Translations under genes and position numbers: made by a program
Assembly (NCBI RefSeq): GCF_018784445.1
Contig: NZ_WQOH01000004.1
Coordinates: forward strand, 214,320 to 278,319
Reading direction: 5' to 3'
From: Gemmiger formicilis
Lineage (GTDB): Bacteria > Bacillota > Clostridia > Oscillospirales > Ruminococcaceae
DNA length: 64,000 nucleotides
Shown here: positions 9,090-15,836 of the stretch, in pieces
Layout: each line of letters opens with the position of its first letter
How positions within the stretch are numbered: position 1 is the first letter of the stretch
The notes under the pieces: model-generated
Told to the model about the DNA's origin: nothing
The model's input: only the letters and a program-made list of their open reading frames with translations
Databases searched by the model: none

Positions 9090-9118
9090 ACTGTAACACG
9101 TTGGCGTGTAAAAGTCAA
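9090..9118 (-). promoter_or_regulatory. Promoter of the macrodomain gene, with palindrome in the spacer
   Basis: On the minus strand, TTGACT (9118-9113) and TACAGT (9095-9090) are separated by 17 bases. The spacer holds the inverted repeat ACACGCCAACGTGT, placed where a repressor would block RNA polymerase. Confidence 0.7.
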
Positions 9119-9242
9119 TCTTCTACACAGTGACGTTAGTTTCCAGCTTTGCATTGCGTTGATGCACATCCGTTACGTGTTGCTGAATGCCTCTTATCAG
9201 TCTTCCTCGGATTCAGTGCGTTTCTTTAGGAACAAGGCGGAC

Positions 9243-9271
9243 TTGCAAAGCAGCAAAAACTATGGTATATT
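9243..9271 (+). promoter_or_regulatory. Putative promoter of recX with long leader
   Basis: TTGCAA at 9243-9248 and TATATT at 9266-9271, spacer 17. A start near 9278 would give a leader of about 290 bases before recX. Within the leader AGGTCTTGTGAT and ATCATGACCT could pair, and a 13-codon frame precedes recX. Confidence 0.5.
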
Positions 9272-9524
9272 CAATGTGTCTAGGTCTGAATAGGTCTTGT
9301 GATATTTTAAACGAAGCGTCGAATAAAAAAATCATGACCTGAATTTGAAAGCCAAGGCGTCCGCATTCTTGCATCGGGGTGAACGTTTGCCAGTGGTCGG
9401 ATAGATTTTGCTGGAATCGATAGGAACAGCTGTCCGGTCATGCAGGGCCACTTTTATCTGGATTTGACTGAATGCGTTTTCAGCAGCAAAGTCACAAAGT
9501 GTACAGAAATCGTAAGGAGTTAAA

Positions 9525-9566
9525 ATGAAATATTGCAATGTCAAAAGAATCGCGGTAGATGAATAA
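9525..9566 (+). CDS. Possible 13-residue leader peptide before recX
   Basis: ATG 9525 follows a strong ribosome site (TAAGGAG, 5 bases away) and encodes MKYCNVKRIAVDE before TAA at 9564-9566. The recX ATG lies three bases further on and has no clear ribosome site of its own. This arrangement suggests translational coupling or control through the leader. The peptide has no recognised family and no run of one amino acid as in attenuators. Confidence 0.4.
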   Translation: MKYCNVKRIAVDE

Positions 9567-9569
9567 CCC

Positions 9570-10187
9570 ATGCCGCGATTAACGCAAATCAAAGAGACAA
9601 AAAAAGGCAGACTTGCGCTGTTTTTTGACGGTGAATTTGCATTCTCGCTGGATGAAAACACCTTTGCCGATGCCGGGCTGCATCAGGATGATGACCTGGA
9701 AGAGTGGCAAATTGAGGAACTGCGCAAGAAAAGCGAGACCCGCCGCGCACTGGACAAGGCCATGGATTACCTGGCCCTGCGCGACCATGCGGCGGGGGAG
9801 CTATACCAAAAGCTCTGCCGTAAGTTCGACGCCCACAGCGCCGCCTACGCCGTGGCGCGGGCGGGGGAGCTGGGCTTGTTGAACGATGCCGGGTTTGCCC
9901 GCCGCCGTGCAGCGGAGCTGCTGCGCAAGCGAAAATCCCGCCGTGAAATTTTAAACGATTTGTCGGCAAAAGGTATCGACCGCGACACCGCCGCCGAGGT
10001 GGTGGAGGAGTTGTTTGCCGAGGGCGAAGACGGCGAAAACCCGGAACTCGCCACTGCCCGGGCATTGGTGGAGCGACAGTACACCGCCAAGCTGGCTGCG
10101 GGCAAGCGCGATCAGGTCGCCGCCGCTCTGGCCAGGCGCGGGTTCAGCCACGCGGTCATACGTGAGGTCTTATCCGACGACGAGTAA
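9570..10187 (+). CDS. recX: Regulatory protein RecX
   Basis: A 205-residue RecX, a modulator that binds inside the RecA filament and restrains recombination. The product is mostly alpha-helical, with three-helix repeats visible: ALDKAMDYLALRDHAAGELYQKL (about 58-80), GLLNDAGFARRRAAELL (about 100-118) and RDQVAAALARRGFSHAVIREVL at the C terminus. This matches the family's tandem RecX repeats. The N-terminal 50 residues (RLTQIKETKKGRLALFFDG) are a beta-rich extension usual in Firmicutes. The start at 9570 has a poor ribosome site but abuts a leader peptide. Confidence 0.9.
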   Translation: MPRLTQIKETKKGRLALFFDGEFAFSLDENTFADAGLHQDDDLEEWQIEELRKKSETRRALDKAMDYLALRDHAAGELYQKLCRKFDAHSAAYAVARAGELGLLNDAGFARRRAAELLRKRKSRREILNDLSAKGIDRDTAAEVVEELFAEGEDGENPELATARALVERQYTAKLAAGKRDQVAAALARRGFSHAVIREVLSDDE

Positions 10188-10200
10188 ACCGCACCGCACT

Positions 10201-10313
10201 GTAGGGGCCGGGCATGCCCGGCCCTCGGCCTGTCGATTGCATCCCCTTACCGGTTCGCAATGTAGGGAGGGGTCTTGACCCCTCCGCGGCGGCCAGAGGG
10301 CTGGCCGCCCTAC
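10201..10313. repeat. Family A palindromes: one arm plus a paired-hairpin unit
   Basis: 10201-10224 is GTAGGGGCC with a perfect GGCCGGGCATGCCCGGCC palindrome. 10262-10313 is a second unit. It begins GTAGGGAGGGG, contains two hairpins (AGGGGTCTTGACCCCT and GGCGGCC...GGCCGCC), and ends CCGCCCTAC, so its ends are inverted copies. It fills the gap between recX and rimO. Confidence 0.75.
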
Positions 10314-10414
10314 AATTTCCGGCAAGCATCTGCCGCCCCGCAGGCCGTCGCTGCCGCCGCACCCTGCAACCAATGCGATATTCAAAAATTAAACCAATTA
10401 TAAAGGACTACCCA

Positions 10415-11755
10415 ATGAAAATTGCCATTATCTCTCTCGGCTGCCCGAAAAACCAGGTGGACGCCGACGTTTTCTGCCATGCCCTCATCAAGGACGGCCA
10501 CACCACCGTGGGCGACCCGGCCGAGGCGGACATCATCATCATCAACACTTGCGGATTTATCGAGTCCGCCAAGACCGAGGCCATCGAGAATATCCTGATG
10601 GCCTGCCAGTACAAGCAGCAGAACCCGGCCCTCAAGGTCATCGTCACCGGCTGCCTGGCCGAGCGCTACAAGCAACAGATCATCCAGGAGATCCCCGAGG
10701 TGGACGCGGTCGTCGGCATCGGCTCTAACGCCGCGCTGCCCGCCATTGTGCGCCGCCTGTGTGCCGACGGCGCAGGCCAGACCGAGAGCTACGGCCCCAA
10801 GAGCGATATGCCGCTGGGCGGTGCCCGCGTCATCTCGACCCCGCGCCACTATGCGTACTTAAAAATTGCCGAGGGCTGCAACAACGGCTGCTACTACTGC
10901 GCCATCCCGCTGATCCGCGGTGCGCTGCGCAGCCGCGAGATCAACGACTGTGTGGCCGAGGCCCGCTGGCTGGCTGGCGAGGGCGTGCGGGAGCTGATTC
11001 TGGTTGCCCAGGACCCCACTGCTTATGGCGAGGACTGGGGCAAACCCGGTGCCATCTGTGAGTTGCTGGACCGCTTGCAGGAAATCGACGGCATCCGCTG
11101 GATTCGCGTGCTGTACGCCTATCCTGAACGTATCAGCGATGAATTTATTGCGGCCCTCGTCCGCAACACCAAGGTCGTGCCCTATCTTGACCTGCCCATC
11201 CAGCACTGCGACGACGCCGTGCTGAAAGCGATGAACCGCCGTGGCGGCCGCAAGGAGATCGAGGATGCCATCGCCCGGCTGCGGGCTGCCATCCCCGGTA
11301 TCACGCTGCGCACCACGCTGATCGCGGGCTTCCCCGGCGAGACCGAGGAGCAGTACGCCGAGTTGTGCGACTTCGTCAAGACCGTCAAATTTGACCGCCT
11401 GGGCTGCTTTGCCTACTCGGCCGAGGAAAACACCGTGGCCGCGAAGATGCCCAACCAGCTCGACGAGGAAACCAAGCAGCGCCGCGCCGACCACATCATG
11501 GAATTGCAGGCCGAAGTCAGCGCCGAGCGCGAGGGCGAGAAGGTCGGCAACACCTACGAGTGCATCTGCGACGGCATCGACGAGGAGACCGGGATGTACC
11601 TGTTGCGCACTAAGGCTGACTGCCCTGAAATTGACGGCAATGTGCTGACTCCTGCCGACACCCCGCTGGAGACCGGCGCGTTCTACAACGTGACCATCAC
11701 CGATTCCGACACCTACGACCTGTACGGTTATGTGGAAGAAAAGCTGGAGGATTAA
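10415..11755 (+). CDS. rimO: Ribosomal protein S12 methylthiotransferase
   Basis: A 446-residue radical-SAM methylthiotransferase that modifies Asp of ribosomal protein S12. The N-terminal UPF0004 domain begins MKIAIISLGCPKNQVDADVF and holds the second cluster's cysteines (C10, C46 in INTCGFI, and C in VTGCLAE). The radical-SAM motif CxxxCxxC is EGCNNGCYYCAIPLIRG at about residues 153-169; the IPLIRG form is typical of RimO rather than MiaB. A TRAM domain closes the protein. The ATG at 10415 was chosen because the conserved N terminus starts exactly there; the frame is open upstream. Confidence 0.95.
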   Translation: MKIAIISLGCPKNQVDADVFCHALIKDGHTTVGDPAEADIIIINTCGFIESAKTEAIENILMACQYKQQNPALKVIVTGCLAERYKQQIIQEIPEVDAVVGIGSNAALPAIVRRLCADGAGQTESYGPKSDMPLGGARVISTPRHYAYLKIAEGCNNGCYYCAIPLIRGALRSREINDCVAEARWLAGEGVRELILVAQDPTAYGEDWGKPGAICELLDRLQEIDGIRWIRVLYAYPERISDEFIAALVRNTKVVPYLDLPIQHCDDAVLKAMNRRGGRKEIEDAIARLRAAIPGITLRTTLIAGFPGETEEQYAELCDFVKTVKFDRLGCFAYSAEENTVAAKMPNQLDEETKQRRADHIMELQAEVSAEREGEKVGNTYECICDGIDEETGMYLLRTKADCPEIDGNVLTPADTPLETGAFYNVTITDSDTYDLYGYVEEKLED

Positions 11756-11758
11756 ACG

Positions 11759-12334
11759 ATGAATCTGCCTAATAAATTGACGATGATGCGTGTGGTTCTG
11801 GTGCCTGTGTTCATGATATTTGCGGCACTGTCCCACTATGGCACGGCGGATTTCAACGCCGCATTCATGCTGACAGCGGGCATTATCTTTGCCGTGGCCA
11901 GCTTCACGGATTTTCTGGACGGCTACCTGGCCCGCAAGAATAACCTTGTCACCGATTTCGGCAAGTTTATGGACCCCCTGGCCGACAAGTGCCTGACCAC
12001 TGCCGCTTTTATTTATATGGTCACGGATGGCGTCTGTTCGCCCATCGTGCTGGCGGTCATCCTGTTCCGTGAGTTTGCGGTCGCCGGCGTGCGTATGCTG
12101 GCCGCCGAGACCGGCACTGTCATTGCCGCCAATATGTGGGGCAAGGTCAAGACCGTTCTGCAGATGCTGACCATCATCTTCTACTACTTCTGCGGTGCGC
12201 TGGCCGGGCCGACGGATGTGGGTGTTGTCAGCTTTGTGACCATCGTGCTCTGCTGGCTGTGCGGCGCGGCCACCGTGCTTTCGGGCGGTATTTACCTGTG
12301 GCAGAACCGCAAGCTGTTCATGCAGGCAAAATAA
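11759..12334 (+). CDS. pgsA: CDP-diacylglycerol-glycerol-3-phosphate phosphatidyltransferase
   Basis: A 191-residue integral membrane enzyme that makes phosphatidylglycerol phosphate, the first committed step to anionic phospholipids. The CDP-alcohol phosphotransferase signature D-x2-DG-x2-AR-x8-G-x3-D-x3-D is complete: FLDGYLARKNNLVTDFGKF continuing MDPLAD at about residues 59-83. N-terminal NLPNKLTMMRV is also characteristic. It starts three bases after the rimO stop and overlaps the next gene by one base, so the three form an operon. Confidence 0.94.
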   Translation: MNLPNKLTMMRVVLVPVFMIFAALSHYGTADFNAAFMLTAGIIFAVASFTDFLDGYLARKNNLVTDFGKFMDPLADKCLTTAAFIYMVTDGVCSPIVLAVILFREFAVAGVRMLAAETGTVIAANMWGKVKTVLQMLTIIFYYFCGALAGPTDVGVVSFVTIVLCWLCGAATVLSGGIYLWQNRKLFMQAK

Positions 12335-14271
12335 TGGCAAAACTCCGAACGAAACTTTATACGTTGTATCGCAGGATGACCCGCCTGGAGCGGGCCGTCC
12401 TGGTTTTGTTGTGTGTGTTTGCAGTTAAGTTTGTGTGCAGCACCGCGGCGCATTTTGTCCCGGGGCTGCAAGCCGTGGATATGCTGGGCAGCGGCCGCAA
12501 TCCGGTGGATATCTGGCTGCTGCTGCTCTCCTGCGCGGCGTTGCTGGGCGTGTTCTGCCTCTACCGCCGTGCGGCGAGGACCGTCGGCGCAAAGCTGACA
12601 AAGGCAGATGCCGTCATTCTCGGTATCTGCATTGCGGCCAGCGCGGCGTTCTACCTGCACGCCATGGTGGGCCGTCAAAGCCTCTACCTGTGGGACAACG
12701 CCACCTACTACAATTTGCAGGTGCGGCTGGAATCCAACTTCGCCGACGGCGTGTTCACCGGCGTAGGTTCCACCATTTATAAAACCTGGTTCAACGACTA
12801 CGCGCCGCTGGTCATCAACCTGCTGGCCGAGCCGTTTTTCATGTTCACGCCCCGCACGGCCAACACCTTCGCGCTACTCTGTGCGCTGCTGATCCCGACG
12901 CTGGTCTATTACAGTGCGTGGATTTTCCTGACGGTGTTTCGTCAAAAAATGCAGCCGAAAGCGCCGCGGCTCTTCACAGCGCTGTCCATGGCGTTTGTGC
13001 TGCTGCTGCCGCTTTTACACATTGCGCTCTACCGTGGTATGCCGGATCTGCTGGGTGTGGCGTTCGCCTTCATGCTGTTTGCGCTGGGCGTCGGATATGA
13101 TTTCAGCGGCCCGGCCCCCGCACGGCTCGTCAGCCTGGCGGCCTTCACCGGGCTGCTGATGCTGACCCGCCGCAGCTATATGTTTACCGTTGTGGCGTTC
13201 TATTTGCTCTACGGTGTCTGGGTGCTGGCCCGGGCCGCCCGCGCCAAACAGGGCAGTGCGGCCCTGCGTTTTGTGAAATTTGCTGCGGCATCGCTGGTTT
13301 GCGTCGGCGTGCCGCTGCTGCCCATGTTCTGGCGCATCGTCCGCGCAGATTACAGCGACCGTTACGCCACCTACCAGACCGGCGGCTTTTTGGCCGAGCT
13401 GAACAACCAGCGCGTCTATCTGGGCTGGCTCGTGTTCGCAATTATGCTTGTTGGCATACTATACGGATTGTATAAATCTTGGACTCGCAGCCTGTCGGTG
13501 CTCTCCGCTGTCGGCGCGGTGCTGACCGTGCTGCTTGTGACCCGGGTGCAGAATATGGACGACCATCAATCCCTGGCCGTCGCACCGTTCTACCTGCTGG
13601 GCTGCTTCCTCTGTGCGCTGCTCATCGCCAACCTGCCCTGGGCGTGGCCCCGCCGCGCCGTAGCTGCGGTGCTGGGCGTGCTGTGTGCCCTCAACTTCGG
13701 CGCGTGCAGCCAGCTTTTGCCGGTCATTCTGCCAAACGCTGTCAACAGCGGACTGTATTTCTATGTGGACAGCCCTCGCGCCGACCTGGCCCAGGTGGCT
13801 GAGGTCAACGCCTGGCTGCGGGAAAACTGCACCGGCGAGAACTCCGCCTACATGATTTGTCACGGCGTTGTGTACAGCCCCGATGTGTTCCGCGTGTCGG
13901 CGCTGCCGGATGAGACAATCCGCGAAATCTTGCCCTACGGTGTCTGTAACCCCGGCAACGACGCCTTTCCGAAGGAACTGTTCACGGCGCAGGTCGTGCT
14001 GACCTGCACGCCGTTTGACCCCAACAACCACACCGAGAAGATGGACGCCGCTTTCCTGGAAAACCAGGAAAAGTACGCGCCGTTTGAGATTGCAGCGGAG
14101 TTTGACATGGGCAACGGCTACACCATCACGGCCTACCGCCGCATCAAGGCCCCGACTGTGGCCGAGCTGGACACCTACCGCAGCTATCTGGCCGAGGAGG
14201 ACGCGCGGTTCCCTTACAATTTCAGCGCCGTGTGGGACGAGCTGGCCGCCCAATTCGCAAATAACGGCTGA
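12334..14271 (+). CDS. Large GT-C-like membrane protein (putative glycosyltransferase)
   Basis: A 645-residue protein with about 10-12 membrane helices between residues 20 and 470, then a soluble C-terminal domain of about 170 residues. The first large loop after TM3 has LYLWDNATYYNLQVRL, with an acidic residue where GT-C enzymes keep their catalytic acid. This and the topology suggest a lipid-phosphate-sugar-dependent glycosyltransferase; no full family signature was recognised, so specificity is unknown. The start codon overlaps the pgsA stop (TAATG), making it the last gene of the rimO-pgsA run. Confidence 0.6.
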   Translation: MAKLRTKLYTLYRRMTRLERAVLVLLCVFAVKFVCSTAAHFVPGLQAVDMLGSGRNPVDIWLLLLSCAALLGVFCLYRRAARTVGAKLTKADAVILGICIAASAAFYLHAMVGRQSLYLWDNATYYNLQVRLESNFADGVFTGVGSTIYKTWFNDYAPLVINLLAEPFFMFTPRTANTFALLCALLIPTLVYYSAWIFLTVFRQKMQPKAPRLFTALSMAFVLLLPLLHIALYRGMPDLLGVAFAFMLFALGVGYDFSGPAPARLVSLAAFTGLLMLTRRSYMFTVVAFYLLYGVWVLARAARAKQGSAALRFVKFAAASLVCVGVPLLPMFWRIVRADYSDRYATYQTGGFLAELNNQRVYLGWLVFAIMLVGILYGLYKSWTRSLSVLSAVGAVLTVLLVTRVQNMDDHQSLAVAPFYLLGCFLCALLIANLPWAWPRRAVAAVLGVLCALNFGACSQLLPVILPNAVNSGLYFYVDSPRADLAQVAEVNAWLRENCTGENSAYMICHGVVYSPDVFRVSALPDETIREILPYGVCNPGNDAFPKELFTAQVVLTCTPFDPNNHTEKMDAAFLENQEKYAPFEIAAEFDMGNGYTITAYRRIKAPTVAELDTYRSYLAEEDARFPYNFSAVWDELAAQFANNG

Positions 14272-14278
14272 ATCCCCC

Positions 14279-14307
14279 TTGCAACCGCGCCGCGTGTTGG
14301 CTATAAT
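14279..14307 (+). promoter_or_regulatory. Promoter of cysS
   Basis: TTGCAA at 14279-14284 and TATAAT at 14302-14307 with a 17-base spacer, 38 bases before the cysS start. No T-box leader is present. Confidence 0.8.
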
Positions 14308-14344
14308 AAAGGTATCCCTATATAGAGGAAGGAACGTGCAAGCT

Positions 14345-15742
14345 ATGCAGATCTTCAACACCATGACCCGCCAGAAAGAGGAGTTCACCCCCCAGAAGGA
14401 GGGCGAATACCGTATCTATGTCTGCGGCCCGACGGTTTATAATTATATCCACATCGGCAACGCGCGCCCGATGATCGTGTTCGACACCCTGCGCCGCTAC
14501 CTGGAATACTGCGGCAACAAGGTCTACTACGTCTCCAACATCACCGACATTGATGACAAACTCATCAAGAAAGGCCAGGAGGAGGGGACCTCGATGCAGG
14601 AGGTTGCCCGCAAGTTTGAGGCCGAGTACATCAAGGACTCTGACGGTCTGAACGTCAAGACCCCCACCGTGCGCCCCCGCGCCACCGAGCATATCGGCGA
14701 GATCATCCACATCGTCAAGGATCTGGTCGAGAGCGGCCACGCCTATGTGGCCCGCAACGGCGACGTCTATTTCCGCGTCAAGTCTGACCCCGGCTACGGC
14801 AAGCTGAGCCATCTGAACCTCGACGACCTCGAGAGCGGCAACCGTGAACTGCGCAGCCGCATGGACGACGATCTGAAAGAGGATTCCGCCGATTTCGCGG
14901 TCTGGAAGGCTGCCAAGCCCGGCGAGCCCTACTGGGAAAGCCCCTGGGGGCACGGCCGTCCCGGCTGGCACATCGAGTGCAGCGCCATGGCCCGCAAGCA
15001 CTTGGGCAAGACCATCGACCTCCACGCCGGCGGCCAGGATTTGATCTTCCCCCATCATGAGAACGAGATCGCCCAGAGCGAGTGCGCCAACGGCTGCACC
15101 TTCAGCCGCTACTGGATGCACAACGGTTTCCTGAACATCAACAACGAGAAGATGTCCAAGAGCGCGAACAACTTCTTCACGGTGCGCGAGATCGCCGACA
15201 AGTACGGCTATGAGCCGATCCGCTACTTTATGCTGACGGCGGGCTATCGTATGCCGCTGAACTACACGGTCGAGTTGATCGAGAGTTGCAAGAACAGCCT
15301 TGAGCGTATGTACACCTGCCGTGATAACCTCGATTTCGCCATTGAGCATGCCCACGGCACCGACACTGCGCTGGTGGAGAAGTGCGCAGAAGCGCGCAAA
15401 AAGTTCAAGGCTGCCATGGACGACGACCTGAACACCCCCGATGCCCTGGCCGCTATTTTCGACCTGGTCAAGGACATCAACACGCTGTCCGATGTCTCCG
15501 ACAAGGCAACGCTGGAAGAAGCCGCCAAGACGATGGACGAGCTGACCGGCGTGCTGGGCCTGCTGTACAACCGCAAAAAGACCGACAGCATCCCCGCCGA
15601 GGTCACGGCGCTGGTCGAGGAGCGCGCCGCCGCCAAGAAGGCCAAGGACTGGGGCCGTGCGGACGCCATCCGTGCCCAGCTGACCGAGATGGGCTGGAGT
15701 GTCACCGACACTGCCCAGGGCCCGAAAATCGCAAAACTGTAA
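14345..15742 (+). CDS. cysS: Cysteinyl-tRNA synthetase
   Basis: A 465-residue class I tRNA synthetase charging tRNA-Cys. The HIGH motif is HIGNARPMIVFD at about residue 36 and the KMSKS motif is NEKMSKSANNFF at about 267. The zinc ligands are visible: C28 in YVCGPTVYN, the WHIECS cysteine, and HHENEIAQSE. The anticodon-binding domain (DALR and C-terminal part) ends with GMGWSV-like EMGWSVTDTAQGPK. The start at 14345 matches the conserved MQIFNTMTRQKEEF opening. Confidence 0.97.
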   Translation: MQIFNTMTRQKEEFTPQKEGEYRIYVCGPTVYNYIHIGNARPMIVFDTLRRYLEYCGNKVYYVSNITDIDDKLIKKGQEEGTSMQEVARKFEAEYIKDSDGLNVKTPTVRPRATEHIGEIIHIVKDLVESGHAYVARNGDVYFRVKSDPGYGKLSHLNLDDLESGNRELRSRMDDDLKEDSADFAVWKAAKPGEPYWESPWGHGRPGWHIECSAMARKHLGKTIDLHAGGQDLIFPHHENEIAQSECANGCTFSRYWMHNGFLNINNEKMSKSANNFFTVREIADKYGYEPIRYFMLTAGYRMPLNYTVELIESCKNSLERMYTCRDNLDFAIEHAHGTDTALVEKCAEARKKFKAAMDDDLNTPDALAAIFDLVKDINTLSDVSDKATLEEAAKTMDELTGVLGLLYNRKKTDSIPAEVTALVEERAAAKKAKDWGRADAIRAQLTEMGWSVTDTAQGPKIAKL

Positions 15743-15754
15743 GCAAAAACAGAT

Positions 15755-15816
15755 GCAGGGGCGGCCTGCGCATCTGCGCCGCAGGGCGCGGGTGCGCGGG
15801 CTGGCCCCTGCTTTTG
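15755..15816 (+). terminator. Terminator after cysS
   Basis: GCAGGGGC (15755-15762) pairs with GCCCCTGC (15804-15811) followed by TTTT. The long loop itself contains a smaller GC-rich hairpin. The next gene starts 21 bases after it. Confidence 0.6.
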
Positions 15817-15836
15817 TACCAGGGATTTGTGATGAT

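Noticed and set aside
8360..9287. TCTAGGTCT direct repeats (8360 and 9279) as ends of a macrodomain-gene insertion
   Set aside because: Nine bases with no accompanying inverted ends is weak evidence; mentioned only as a hint in the macrodomain finding.
9332..9661. A minus-strand frame overlapping the start of recX, possibly a transposase remnant
   Set aside because: No catalytic motif or inverted repeats are visible; it overlaps the leader peptide and recX on the other strand.
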